Shown here one piece after another: positions 17,917 to 26,806 of a stretch of 64,000 bases of DNA (within the stretch, counting starts at the first letter, position 1; each line of letters opens with the position of its first letter). Source of the DNA: Mycetohabitans endofungorum (GTDB taxonomy: Bacteria > Pseudomonadota > Gammaproteobacteria > Burkholderiales > Burkholderiaceae); the NCBI RefSeq assembly GCF_002927045.1, contig NZ_PRDW01000002.1, positions 248,001 through 312,000 of the forward strand, written 5' to 3'. The position numbers were made by a program, and so were the translations under genes. The notes beneath the pieces are model-generated. The model saw only the letters and a program-made list of their open reading frames with translations. It searched no databases and had not been told where the DNA came from.

Positions 17917-18186
17917 ATGATTCAAAAAGAAGCAACGATCGTTAATAAATTAGGGCTCCATGCACGGGCGTCGGCTAAGCTGACGCAACTGGCTGGCAGC
18001 TTTCGGTGCGAGATCTGGATGGCGCGCAACGGCCGACGGATCAACGCAAAGAGCATCATGGGGGTCATGATGCTCGCGGCGGGTATCGGCAGCACGATCA
18101 CCATCGAGACCGAGGGCCCCGACGAACAGGCGGCGATGGATGCGATCCTCGCGCTGATCGCGGACAAGTTCGGCGAAGGTCAGTAA
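17917..18186 (+). CDS. ptsH: phosphocarrier protein HPr
   Basis: An 89-residue HPr that passes phosphate from enzyme I to IIA proteins. His15 (LGLHARAS) is the phosphotransfer residue and Ser46 (NAKSIMG) the regulatory site. Since an intact HPr kinase/phosphorylase gene lies at 60627-61595, Ser46 phosphorylation is plausible. The ATG at 17917 was chosen over the in-frame ATG 17881 because it gives the conserved length. It stands between the IIA gene and ptsI. Confidence 0.96.
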   Translation: MIQKEATIVNKLGLHARASAKLTQLAGSFRCEIWMARNGRRINAKSIMGVMMLAAGIGSTITIETEGPDEQAAMDAILALIADKFGEGQ

Positions 18187-18304
18187 CGCCAAACAATCGG
18201 TGCTGGCGGCCAGGTAGTGTTGACGCGTGCCGCGATCCCTGCTGCGACATCGCGGCGCATTGCCCGATGCCGCATCGCGGGCTGCGGCCAAACAGGGCAG
18301 AACC

Positions 18305-18310
18305 TATAAT
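18305..18310 (+). promoter_or_regulatory. -10-like TATAAT upstream of ptsI
   Basis: A perfect TATAAT sits about 125 bases before the ptsI start in the ptsH-ptsI gap. No convincing -35 is seen. It could give ptsI a second promoter. Confidence 0.35.
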
Positions 18311-18435
18311 GGGCGTGACGGTCTGAGGCTGCGTCAGACATTTGCCGGGCAGACGTGGTGGCGCCCAGCGCGGGTTTGTTGACCACGCGCGTCCGACGCC
18401 CCCCAATTGCCCAAACACAACTAGAGGAGGTGCGC

Positions 18436-20181
18436 GTGTCGTTCACGCTGCATGGAATCCCTGTATCTCGAGGCATCGCGATCGGCCGCGCGTACCTGAT
18501 TGCGCCTGCCGCGCTGGACGTTGCCCATTATTTAGTCGAGCCCGATCATGTCGAGGCCGAGGTGGCCCGCTTCGTCGCGGCGCAGCGGGCTGTCCACGAC
18601 GAACTCGATACGTTGCGTGCCGAGCTGCCGGCGGATGCGCCCAGCGAGATGGGCGCGTTCCTTAACGTCCACACACTGATCCTGCACGACGAGATGCTGG
18701 TCGAGGCGGTAATCGAACTGATTCGTGTGCGGCGCTACAACGCCGAATGGGCGCTCACCGAGCAGCTGGAGCGCCTGGCCAAGCACTTTGACGACATCGA
18801 CGACGAGTACCTGCGCGAGCGCAAGGCAGACCTGGAGCAGGTCGTCGAGCGCGTGCTTAAGGCGTTGGCCGGATCACCGGCGACTGCCGTGATGGCCAAC
18901 GGCGCGCGGCGCGACATCGATGAGATGATTGTGGTCGCGCACGATATTGCGCCGGCCGACATGCTGCAATTCAAGACGCAGACGTTTCGTGGGTTTGTCA
19001 CGGACCTGGGCGGGCGCACGTCGCATACTGCGATCGTCGCGCGCAGCCTGGGCATCCCAGCGGCGGTGGGCATGCAGCACGCAAGCTCGCTGATTCGGCA
19101 GGACGACATGATCATCGTCGACGGCGACCGTGGCGTGGTGATCGTCGACCCGGCGCCGATCGTGCTGGAGGAGTATACATACCGACAAAGCGAAAAGCTG
19201 CTTGAGCAACGCAAGCTGCAGCGGCTGAAGTTTTCGCCGACGCAGACCGTATGCGGCACAAAGATCGATCTGCTGGCGAATATCGAGCTGCCGGACGATG
19301 CACGCGCCGCGCTGGACGCCGGCGCAGTCGGCGTCGGGCTGTTCCGCACCGAATTCCTGTTCATGAACCCGCGTGGCGAGTTGCCGGAAGAGGAACAGCA
19401 ATTCGACGCGTATCGACGCGTCGTGCAGACAATGAACGGCTTGCCGGTGACGATCCGCACAATCGACGTTGGCGCCGACAAACCGCTCGATTCGCGCGAC
19501 GAGTTCGAGACAGCGTCCAACCCGGCGCTTGGGTTGCGTGCGATCCGCTGGAGCCTGTCTGAGCCGCAGATGTTTCTCACGCAGTTGCGGGCCATCCTGC
19601 GTGCCTCGGCGTTTGGACCCGTGAAGATTCTCGTGCCGATGCTCGCCCATGCGTGCGAGATCGACCAGACGCTGGACCTGATCGCGCAGGCCAAGCACCA
19701 GCTTGACGATGCGGGCCTGGCATACGATCCGAACGTGCGGGTCGGCGCGATGATCGAGATCCCGGCTGCCGTGATCGCGCTGCCTCTGTTCCTGAAGCGC
19801 CTCGACTTCCTGTCGATCGGCACCAACGACCTGATTCAATACACATTGGCGATTGATCGCGCGGACAACGCGGTCGCGCATTTATATGACCCGCTGCATC
19901 CCGCGGTACTGCAACTGATCGGCATGACACTGCGCGAAACCAGGCGAGCCGGCGTGCCGGTGTCGGTGTGCGGGGAAATGGCCGGCGATCCGGCACTGAC
20001 GCGACTGCTGCTCGGGATGGGGCTGACCGAGTTCTCGATGCATCCGAGCCAGTTGCTGCTGGTCAAGCAGGAGGTGCTGCGCGCGCAGTTGAAAAGTCTG
20101 GAAAAGCCGGTCGAGGACGTCCTGGCGTCATACGAGCCGGAAGAAATCCAGGCAGCGCTCGACCGGTTGCTGCAGGCGTAA
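18436..20181 (+). CDS. ptsI: PTS enzyme I (phosphoenolpyruvate-protein phosphotransferase)
   Basis: A 581-residue enzyme I that takes phosphate from phosphoenolpyruvate and gives it to HPr. The active-site histidine is in GGRTSHTAIVARSLGIPA, and the PEP-binding C-terminal half has LFRTEFLFM and DFLSIGTNDLIQYTLAIDR. The start is GTG 18436 behind a strong GAGGAGG site; the frame is open to 18355 but the earlier residues are not conserved. Length is normal. Its stop codon overlaps an inverted repeat shared with the convergent moeB gene. Confidence 0.97.
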   Translation: MSFTLHGIPVSRGIAIGRAYLIAPAALDVAHYLVEPDHVEAEVARFVAAQRAVHDELDTLRAELPADAPSEMGAFLNVHTLILHDEMLVEAVIELIRVRRYNAEWALTEQLERLAKHFDDIDDEYLRERKADLEQVVERVLKALAGSPATAVMANGARRDIDEMIVVAHDIAPADMLQFKTQTFRGFVTDLGGRTSHTAIVARSLGIPAAVGMQHASSLIRQDDMIIVDGDRGVVIVDPAPIVLEEYTYRQSEKLLEQRKLQRLKFSPTQTVCGTKIDLLANIELPDDARAALDAGAVGVGLFRTEFLFMNPRGELPEEEQQFDAYRRVVQTMNGLPVTIRTIDVGADKPLDSRDEFETASNPALGLRAIRWSLSEPQMFLTQLRAILRASAFGPVKILVPMLAHACEIDQTLDLIAQAKHQLDDAGLAYDPNVRVGAMIEIPAAVIALPLFLKRLDFLSIGTNDLIQYTLAIDRADNAVAHLYDPLHPAVLQLIGMTLRETRRAGVPVSVCGEMAGDPALTRLLLGMGLTEFSMHPSQLLLVKQEVLRAQLKSLEKPVEDVLASYEPEEIQAALDRLLQA

Positions 20182-20197
20182 CGCGGTGGCGCGTTAC
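20178..20197. terminator. inverted repeat spanning the ptsI and moeB stop codons
   Basis: A perfect eight-base stem GTAACGCG/CGCGTTAC with a GTGG loop covers both stop codons of the convergent pair. There is no T run on either side, so it is at most a weak or factor-assisted terminator; it may also protect 3' ends. Confidence 0.5.
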
Positions 20198-20967
20198 GGC
20201 GCGGTGTCAGCGCCGCGATGCGGCACGCCACAAACCAGGCAATCGGCTTGGCGGCCGATACGCATCGTCTGCCAGTCCATCGTCATCGCGTCGAGCATCA
20301 TCAGCCGTCCGACCAGCGTACGCCCGATCCCTGCGATCACGCGCAGCGCCTCGGCCGCTTGCATCGCGCCGATGATGCCGACCAACGGGGAGAACACGCC
20401 CATCGTCGAGCATGCGACTGCATCGAACGGCTGGTCCGGCGCGAACACGCACGCATAGCATGGTGAGGCCGGATCGCGCGCATCGAACGTACTGATCTGC
20501 CCGTCAAAGCGCAACGCCGCGCCGGATACCAGCGGCACACGATGCCGGACGCATGCGCGGTTCACCGCATGACGGGTCGCGAAATTGTCGCTGCAATCGA
20601 GCACGAGGTCGGCGTGCAGCACCCATTGCTGTAGCAGCGTATCGTCCGCGCGCGCGTTGATCGCGTTCACGCGTACGTCGGGATTGAGGCGTGTGAGCGT
20701 TGCGCGTCCCGACGCGACCTTGGCCTGCCCGATGGTATCGCTCGAATGCAGGATCTGTCGTTGTAGGTTGGTCAGCTCGACGGTGTCGGCATCGACCAAC
20801 GTCAGCGTACCGATGCCCGCTGCACCAAGGTACATCGCGGCCGGCGAACCAAGGCCGCCGGCCCCGATAATCAACACGTGCGCGTCCAGAAAGCGCTGCT
20901 GTGCCTCAATACCGATTTCGTCGAGCAGGATGTGGCGCGAATAGCGCAGCAGTTGGTCGTCGTTCAT
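20194..20967 (-). CDS. MoeB/ThiF/HesA-family adenylyltransferase
   Basis: A 257-residue E1-like enzyme that adenylates the C-terminal glycine of a ubiquitin-like sulfur carrier (MoaD or ThiS). The nucleotide-binding loop is IIGAGGLGSPAAMYL, followed by the VDADTVELTNLQRQ segment, and two zinc-binding pairs (CYAC and CLVC) are present. The ATG at 20967 is preferred; the frame runs 15 codons upstream. No MoaD or ThiS gene is close by, so molybdopterin versus thiamine cannot be decided. It is downstream of ctpA on the same strand, 87 bases away. Confidence 0.9.
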   Translation of the reverse strand: MNDDQLLRYSRHILLDEIGIEAQQRFLDAHVLIIGAGGLGSPAAMYLGAAGIGTLTLVDADTVELTNLQRQILHSSDTIGQAKVASGRATLTRLNPDVRVNAINARADDTLLQQWVLHADLVLDCSDNFATRHAVNRACVRHRVPLVSGAALRFDGQISTFDARDPASPCYACVFAPDQPFDAVACSTMGVFSPLVGIIGAMQAAEALRVIAGIGRTLVGRLMMLDAMTMDWQTMRIGRQADCLVCGVPHRGADTAP

Positions 20968-21054
20968 TGCAGCATTCGTCGGAGTTCGCGCGCGGCATGT
21001 CGGCCACATCACCGCTAGCGCGTGCGATGCCGGCCGATAACGCGCGCCTGGGGT

Positions 21055-22629
21055 CTAGCGTGGCGCGGACGCACCGGCGGGCGCCAATGCCGGGGTATTG
21101 TCGGTACCCGGCACCGCGGGTAAAGCGGGCTTCACCGCGATCGGCGCGGACGCAGAGCGGGGCGGCTTATTCGCGGCCATCTTGCGCTCGGTCAGCGACT
21201 TGGAGACTTGCACCGGTTCGCCCTTGAGCTGGTGCATCGCCTGCTGCAGCATGAAGTCATCGCTGCTGCCGAATTCGATCGGTGGACGGCTGCGTTCCTT
21301 CTCGCGCTGTTCCTGCGTCTTCTTTGAATTCTGCTCCTCAAGCTGACGCAATTGATTGAGCCGGTTCTGCTCGCGCTTTTCCTGCTCGGCCTTCTCGTTC
21401 GGGTCCTGCGTATTGGCCAGGTGATTCGAATAATCGACCTCGCGCGTGACTAGGGCATCGTCCGGATCGCCGTCCGCGAACTGGTCAACTGGGATGTCAG
21501 GACGGATACCCTTATTCTGGATCGAACGGCCGCTCGGCGTATAGTAGTACGCGGTTGTTAGGCGCAGCGCGGTGTCGGCGGTCATCGGACGTACCGTCTG
21601 CACCGACCCCTTGCCGAACGTAGTCTTGCCCATGATCAGCGCGCGATGTTGGTCCTGCAGTGCGCCGGAGACAATTTCGGAGGCTGACGCCGAGTACGCG
21701 TTGACCAGCACCACCATCGGCACCGTCTTGTAGATCGCGGGCAGGTTCTTCAGCGGGTCGCTGCCGAAGGTCGATAACCGATAGTTGTCGAACGTGTCGC
21801 GATAGGTCTGCTTGGCATCGGCGATCTGGCCATTGGTCGATACGACCACGGAATCCGGCGGCAGGAACGCGCCGGCCACGCCGACCGCGCTTTGCAGTAG
21901 ACCACCGCCGTTGTTGCGCAGGTCTAGAATCAGGCCCTTGAGCTGCGGTTGCTGGCGTGCAATGTCTGTGAGCTTGGCCGCCAAGTCGGGCACTGTGCGC
22001 TCTTGGAAGCTCGTGATACGCACCCACGCATAGCCCGGCTGTACAATTTTGGCCTTCACGCTCTGGACTTTGATCACCGCGCGGGTGACGGTGATCGGGA
22101 ACGTGCGCTCGTCGCTCTTGCGATAGATGGTCAACGTGACCTTGGTGCCCGGCTCGCCGCGCATCTGCTTGACCGCCCGATCCAGTGTCATGCCGCGCAC
22201 CGGCTTGTCGTTGACCCGCGTAATCAAGTCGCCCGAGCGGATGCCGGCGCGAAACGCCGGCGTATCCTCGATCGGCGAGATGACTTTCACCAGGCCGTCC
22301 TCTTGCGAGATTTCGATGCCCAGCCCTGCGAAGCGCCCTTTGGTTTGTTCCTGCAGTTCTTGATAGTCAGTCTTGTCCAGGTACGATGAGTGTGGATCCA
22401 GGCTCGACACCATGCCCTTGATCGCCGCGGTCAACAGCTTCTTGTCATCGACCGGTTCGACGTACTCGTGCTTGATCTGGCCGAATACCTCGGCGAACAG
22501 CCGCAACTGGTCTAGCGGCAGTGGTGCGGTCATGCTGGTCTCGGCGGATGCCGAGAATTGGAGCGTGGCGAACATGCCGGTCGCGAGGCCGGCGGCGATC
22601 AGACCTGCGTTCTTCAGAGTCTTGCGCAT
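21055..22629 (-). CDS. ctpA: S41-family C-terminal processing protease
   Basis: A 524-residue periplasmic serine protease of the Ctp/Prc family, which degrades or trims envelope proteins. A signal peptide (about residues 1-30) precedes a PDZ domain (GLGIEISQEDGLVKVISPIEDTPAFRAGI onward, about 85-170) and the protease core, where Ser in NAYSASASEIV and Lys in GKTTFGKGSVQT form the catalytic dyad. The C-terminal third is charged and Gln-rich (EKREQNRLNQLRQLEEQ), likely coiled coil, with a Pro/Ala tail. It is downstream of gpmA on the same strand. Confidence 0.95.
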   Translation of the reverse strand: MRKTLKNAGLIAAGLATGMFATLQFSASAETSMTAPLPLDQLRLFAEVFGQIKHEYVEPVDDKKLLTAAIKGMVSSLDPHSSYLDKTDYQELQEQTKGRFAGLGIEISQEDGLVKVISPIEDTPAFRAGIRSGDLITRVNDKPVRGMTLDRAVKQMRGEPGTKVTLTIYRKSDERTFPITVTRAVIKVQSVKAKIVQPGYAWVRITSFQERTVPDLAAKLTDIARQQPQLKGLILDLRNNGGGLLQSAVGVAGAFLPPDSVVVSTNGQIADAKQTYRDTFDNYRLSTFGSDPLKNLPAIYKTVPMVVLVNAYSASASEIVSGALQDQHRALIMGKTTFGKGSVQTVRPMTADTALRLTTAYYYTPSGRSIQNKGIRPDIPVDQFADGDPDDALVTREVDYSNHLANTQDPNEKAEQEKREQNRLNQLRQLEEQNSKKTQEQREKERSRPPIEFGSSDDFMLQQAMHQLKGEPVQVSKSLTERKMAANKPPRSASAPIAVKPALPAVPGTDNTPALAPAGASAPR

Positions 22630-22743
22630 AAAGTGAACGAGTTGCGGTGGCGTGTTATGGCGCGCGGCGGCGCCCGGCGGGCGCGCTAATCGGAGCAAGT
22701 ATAACCGCCATTGGACAGGCCACCGGCGGCACGGTTCGGAAAA

Positions 22744-23490
22744 TTAGGCGGCCTTACCCTGATTCGCGACCGCGGCCTGCGCGTTGGCGATCGCCGCCGC
22801 GTCGCCCAGATAGTAGTGCTTGATGGGTTTGAGCGCTTCGTCTAGCTCGTAGACGAGCGGCACGCCGTTCGGGATGTTCAGCCCGACGATATCGATGTCC
22901 GAGATGTCGTCCAGGTATTTGACCAGCGCGCGGATTGAGTTGCCATGCGCGGCGATCAGTACGTTGCGGCCCGACTTGATGGCCGGCGCGATCGATTCGT
23001 TCCAGATTGGCAGCACGCGCGCGACCGTGTCCTTCAGGCACTCCGTGAGCGGCAGCGACTCGCGCGGTACCTTGGCGTAGCGCGGGTCATCGTACGGCGT
23101 GCGTGGATCGGACGGCTCGAGCGCCGGTGGGGGCGTATCGTAGCTGCGCCGCCATATCAGCACCTGTTCGTCACCGTACTGGGCTGCCGTTTCAGCTTTG
23201 TTCAGTCCGGACAGCGCGCCGTAGTGCCGCTCGTTCAGGCGCCACGAGTGCACGACGGGGATATACATCAGATCCATTTCATCCTGCACGTGCCACAGCG
23301 TGCGGATGGCGCGCTTGAGCACGGACGTGTACGCGATGTCGAACGTATAGCCGGCCTGCTTGAGCAGCACGCCGGCTTGCCGCGCTTGGGCCGCGCCTTT
23401 GTCGGTGAGATCGACGTCGACCCAGCCAGTGAAGCGATTTTCCTTGTTCCACGTCGATTCGCCGTGGCGGATGAGGACGAGCTTGTACAT
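22744..23490 (-). CDS. gpmA: 2,3-bisphosphoglycerate-dependent phosphoglycerate mutase
   Basis: A 248-residue dPGM, the glycolytic enzyme interconverting 3- and 2-phosphoglycerate. His9 in LIRHGES is the phosphorylated residue, with [12 protein letters not shown] and the second histidine in [10 protein letters not shown] also present. The ATG at 23490 gives the canonical length; the upstream frame to 23544 lies in the divergent promoter region with the rhodanese operon. Confidence 0.97.
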   Translation of the reverse strand: MYKLVLIRHGESTWNKENRFTGWVDVDLTDKGAAQARQAGVLLKQAGYTFDIAYTSVLKRAIRTLWHVQDEMDLMYIPVVHSWRLNERHYGALSGLNKAETAAQYGDEQVLIWRRSYDTPPPALEPSDPRTPYDDPRYAKVPRESLPLTECLKDTVARVLPIWNESIAPAIKSGRNVLIAAHGNSIRALVKYLDDISDIDIVGLNIPNGVPLVYELDEALKPIKHYYLGDAAAIANAQAAVANQGKAA

Positions 23491-23575
23491 GTCAATGTAA
23501 ACGATAGTCAGGAAGCGGTAAGCCGCCGGCGTACGCCGATGCAACGGCGCACGTCAGTGCATCGGACGGATATTT

Positions 23576-23581
23576 TATAAT
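23576..23581 (+). promoter_or_regulatory. -10 TATAAT of rhodanese-grxC-secB-gpsA
   Basis: TATAAT lies 34 bases before the GTG start of the rhodanese gene, in the region divergent from gpmA. The -35 region is not close to consensus. It is the only good promoter element ahead of this gene run. Confidence 0.5.
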
Positions 23582-23614
23582 GGTTGGATTCTCTTCTTTG
23601 TGCGAATTCCATCC

Positions 23615-24037
23615 GTGAAGTTTTTCACCGAGCCAGCCAACCTTGTATTGATCGCCATCGCCCTCATCTCCGGGGGGCTGCTACTGTGGCCGGTCATCAC
23701 GCGGCGCGACCGCGGCTTGTCCGCCGCGGACGCCACACAACTGATCAACCGCCGCAATGCGATCGTCATTGACCTGCGCGGTGCCGATGAATTCACGCAG
23801 GGCCACCTGCCGCAGGCGCGTCATCTGCCGTTCGACGAGTTGAAGAGTAAAGTTGCGCAGGTGGCCAAAAACAAGAACACGCCAGTGCTGCTGGTCTGCC
23901 AAAACGGCGGGCATTCGGCCAGGGCGCAGCATGTGCTGAAGGAAGCCGGTTACGCGGAAGTGTTCACGCTGCAAGGCGGCGTCAACGCGTGGCAGCAGTC
24001 CGGCATGCCGGTCGTCAAGCAAGGAGCGGCGAAATGA
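23615..24037 (+). CDS. membrane-anchored rhodanese-like protein
   Basis: A 140-residue single-domain rhodanese tethered by an N-terminal membrane helix (NLVLIAIALISGGLLLW). The active-site loop is VCQNGGHSARA with the persulfide cysteine intact. GTG 23615 is preferred over the in-frame GTG 23600 because it gives the start MKFFTEPANLV. The stop codon overlaps the grxC start by four bases (ATGA), so the two are translationally coupled. Homologues resemble YibN, encoded beside grxC and secB in many Proteobacteria. Confidence 0.93.
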   Translation: MKFFTEPANLVLIAIALISGGLLLWPVITRRDRGLSAADATQLINRRNAIVIDLRGADEFTQGHLPQARHLPFDELKSKVAQVAKNKNTPVLLVCQNGGHSARAQHVLKEAGYAEVFTLQGGVNAWQQSGMPVVKQGAAK

Positions 24038-24294
24038 GCAAGGTGGTAATGTATAGCACGCAGGTCTGTCCGTATTGCCAGATGGCCGAGCGGCTGTTGA
24101 GGTCGCGCGGTGTCGAGCACATCGAGAAAGTGCTGATCGATCGCAATCCTGAACGTCGGGCGGAAATGATGGAGCGCACCGGCCGGCGTACAGTGCCGCA
24201 AGTCTTTATCGGCCAGACCCACGTCGGCGGCTACGATGACCTGTCCGCGCTTGACCGTGCCGGCGGGCTGATGCCGCTACTCGAGGCAGTCTGA
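24034..24294 (+). CDS. grxC: glutaredoxin 3
   Basis: An 86-residue glutaredoxin that reduces disulfides with glutathione, which gshA and gshB upstream supply. The active site is Cys12-Pro-Tyr-Cys15, and the glutathione-binding TVPQVFIG and GGYDDL motifs are intact. It starts inside the stop codon of the rhodanese gene and precedes secB by 145 bases. Confidence 0.97.
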   Translation: MSKVVMYSTQVCPYCQMAERLLRSRGVEHIEKVLIDRNPERRAEMMERTGRRTVPQVFIGQTHVGGYDDLSALDRAGGLMPLLEAV

Positions 24295-24439
24295 CGCTCG
24301 TCTGACCAAGACCTTTGCCGACGCCTGCGCGGCGTCGGCAGCCGTTATACGCGCGCCCCGGTCGCTGGGCCGCGCCATTCGCGCGGCGTGCAGCGGCTCG
24401 ATGCCGGGCGCACCCGCCCCTTTCACCGAAGGAAAGTTC

Positions 24440-24925
24440 ATGTCCGACCAGCAGAACAACCAGCCGTTCTTTAACATCCAGCGCATTTACTTGAAGGATT
24501 TGTCGCTCGAGCAGCCGAATTCGCCGGCGATCTTCTTGGAACAGGAAATGCCCGGTGTTGAGGTCGAAGTCGACGTCAAGGCGGAGCGGCTTACTGACGG
24601 CGTGTTCGAGGTGATCGTGACGGGCACCGTGACGGCGAAAGTCGCCACTAAGGTCGCCTTCCTGATCGAGGCCAAGCAAGCCGGCATCTTCGACATACGC
24701 AACATTCCGAACGAGCAGATCGATTCGCTGATCGGCATCGCATGCCCGACGATTATTTTTCCGTACCTGCGCTCAAACATCGCCGACGCGATCACCCGTG
24801 CCGGCTTCCCACCGATCCACCTAGCTGAAATCAACTTTCAGGCGCTGTACGAGCAGCGCCTGGCGCAGGTCAATGGCCAGCCGGGCAACGGCGCGGCTAA
24901 CGAAGGCTCCGCGACCACGCACTGA
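24440..24925 (+). CDS. secB: protein-export chaperone SecB
   Basis: A 161-residue SecB, a cytosolic tetrameric chaperone that keeps secretory proteins unfolded and hands them to SecA. Conserved segments [19 protein letters not shown] and [32 protein letters not shown] are present. ATG 24440 follows GAAGGAAAG. It lies between grxC and gpsA, a widely conserved order. Confidence 0.97.
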   Translation: MSDQQNNQPFFNIQRIYLKDLSLEQPNSPAIFLEQEMPGVEVEVDVKAERLTDGVFEVIVTGTVTAKVATKVAFLIEAKQAGIFDIRNIPNEQIDSLIGIACPTIIFPYLRSNIADAITRAGFPPIHLAEINFQALYEQRLAQVNGQPGNGAANEGSATTH

Positions 24926-24959
24926 ACACGGTGCAGATGATTGACGGACGGTGCCGGGA

Positions 24960-25964
24960 ATGAAAGTTGCCGTACTCGGCGCCGGTGCGTGGGGTACCGC
25001 GCTGGCCAGTCACCTCGCGCAGCGTCATGACACGCTGTTGTGGGCCCGCGATCCTGCCCTCGTGGCCGACCTTGCCGCCGTGCGCGAGAATCGCCGTTAC
25101 CTGCCAGGCATCGCGTTGGACCCCGCGCTGTGCTACGAGTCTGACCTGAGGATCGCGCTGCAGCATGCACTTGCGGACGATGCGCTGTGCGTGCTTGGCA
25201 CGCCGGTCGCGGGGCTGGCTGCCGCCTGCACCGCGATGCGCGATGCGGGCCACGTGCCGGCACACCTTGTTTGGTTGTGTAAGGGCTTCGATGTGGACAC
25301 GATGCATCTGCCGCATCAGCTCGTTGCCGATGTGCTAGGCGCGCACCCGAGCTGCGGCGCGCTGTCCGGCCCGAGCTTCGCGCAGGAAGTGGCGCAGGGC
25401 CTACCCGTTGCGCTGACCATCGCCAGCGCGAGCGCCGCATGCCGGCGGCACACTGTCGAAGCATTCCATCATGGCTCGATGCGTGTCTATACTGGAGACG
25501 ATGTCGTCGGCGTCGAGGTTGGCGGTGCGGTCAAGAACGTGCTGGCAGTCGCCACCGGCATTGCCGACGGGCTCGGGCTCGGCCTGAACGCACGTGCTGC
25601 GCTGATCACGCGCGGGCTGGCGGAAATGACGCGATTCGGCGTCGCGCTCGGTGGACGGTACGATACCTTTACCGGTCTGACCGGGTTGGGTGATCTGATC
25701 CTGACCGCGACCGGCGATCTGTCGCGCAACCGCACCGTGGGTTTCCAACTGGCGGCCGGACGCGCGCTGGATGCGATCTTGGCCGCGTTGGGGCATGTCG
25801 CCGAAGGGGTGCGATGCGCGCGCGCGGTATTGGCCATTGCGCGTCAGCATGGAATCGAGATGCCGATCACCGAAGCCGTCTGCGGCGTGCTGTTTGACGG
25901 CGTGGCGCCCCGCGCCGCGGTCGATGTGCTGTTGCGACGGGATGTGAAGGCCGAGACGAACTGA
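24960..25964 (+). CDS. gpsA: glycerol-3-phosphate dehydrogenase [NAD(P)+]
   Basis: A 334-residue enzyme that makes sn-glycerol-3-phosphate for phospholipid synthesis. The NAD-binding loop is [12 protein letters not shown] (about residues 5-16), with SGPSFAQEV and the catalytic lysine in [24 protein letters not shown] is also family-specific. ATG 24960 is 34 bases after secB. Length and motifs are normal. A macrodomain remnant follows within 20 bases. Confidence 0.97.
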   Translation: MKVAVLGAGAWGTALASHLAQRHDTLLWARDPALVADLAAVRENRRYLPGIALDPALCYESDLRIALQHALADDALCVLGTPVAGLAAACTAMRDAGHVPAHLVWLCKGFDVDTMHLPHQLVADVLGAHPSCGALSGPSFAQEVAQGLPVALTIASASAACRRHTVEAFHHGSMRVYTGDDVVGVEVGGAVKNVLAVATGIADGLGLGLNARAALITRGLAEMTRFGVALGGRYDTFTGLTGLGDLILTATGDLSRNRTVGFQLAAGRALDAILAALGHVAEGVRCARAVLAIARQHGIEMPITEAVCGVLFDGVAPRAAVDVLLRRDVKAETN

Positions 25965-25984
25965 ACGGTGGCGGTCGAGTCGAG

Positions 25985-26230
25985 GTGTTCGTTTGCCGGG
26001 CACTCGGCGGCTGCCGCACCGGCGATGCCAGGATCACCGGCGCGCACCGGCTGCCGGCGCGGTATGTGATCCACGCGGTCGGCCCCGTCTGGCACGACGG
26101 CGAGCACGGCGAACCCGATTTGCTGGCCGGTTGCTACCGCCGCGTGCTGGAATTGGCGCACGAGCATGTGATCTTTGCGTGCTTCGATGCGGCCATGCTG
26201 CGGCTTTACGAGTCGGAACTCGCGCGCTAA
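25985..26230 (+). pseudogene. remnant of a macrodomain (O-acetyl-ADP-ribose deacetylase-like) gene
   Basis: The 81-residue frame resembles the middle of a MacroD-type protein: [15 protein letters not shown] and [17 protein letters not shown] match the core of the family, and [18 protein letters not shown] resembles its extreme C-terminus. The N-terminal 50 or so residues with the ADP-ribose-binding loops are gone, and after LELAHEH the frame jumps straight to the C-terminal strand, so the family's SGVYG-like region is missing. There is no good start codon or ribosome site. It is a gene with an N-terminal and an internal deletion. Confidence 0.75.
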
Positions 26231-26259
26231 GAGACAACCGGCGATGACTATCGCGCCGT

Positions 26260-26730
26260 TCAGGCGCCGCCCGCGAAGCCATGCTGCCGCCACGCCTCGA
26301 ATACCACGATGGCCACCGTATTGGACAGGTTTAGGCTGCGGTTGCCGACGCGCATCGGCAAGCGTACGCGCTGGTCGGCGGCAAAGTGCTGCAGCACTGT
26401 GTCGCACAGGCCTCGCGTTTCGGCGCCGAATACAAACCAATCGCCGAGATGGAACACGCGGTCTCCGAACATCGACGAGCCTCGGGTCGTGAATGCGAAC
26501 ATCCGGGCTGGGTCGGGCTGCTCTGTGGCGAGCAGTGCGTTCCAGTCTCGGTGCACGCGCATCTGCGCGTATTCGTGATAATCGAGGCCGGCGCGGCGCA
26601 TCTTCGCGTCGTCCAGTGGAAAGCCCAGCGGCTCGACCAGGTGCAGCGTGGCGCCGGTATTCGCGCAGAGGCGAATGATGTTGCCGGTGTTCGGCGGAAT
26701 CTCGGGTTCGACTAGAACGACGTTGAACAT
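26260..26730 (-). CDS. trmL: tRNA (cytidine(34)-2'-O)-methyltransferase
   Basis: A 156-residue SPOUT methyltransferase that 2'-O-methylates the wobble base of leucine tRNAs. The start FNVVLVEPEIPPNTGNIIRL and the knot motifs (FGAETRGL, RLPMRVGNRSLNLSNTVAIVVFE) are complete. ATG 26730 is chosen; the open frame to 26862 overlaps nothing conserved. It follows comF on the same strand with 76 bases between. Confidence 0.95.
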   Translation of the reverse strand: MFNVVLVEPEIPPNTGNIIRLCANTGATLHLVEPLGFPLDDAKMRRAGLDYHEYAQMRVHRDWNALLATEQPDPARMFAFTTRGSSMFGDRVFHLGDWFVFGAETRGLCDTVLQHFAADQRVRLPMRVGNRSLNLSNTVAIVVFEAWRQHGFAGGA

Positions 26731-26806
26731 GGAATGGGTCAATGAGGTGGCTGGCGTGGGCGTTGCCGGACGAGCGCTGGTCTTGATCGTGGCCGCCCGG
26801 GGCTGA

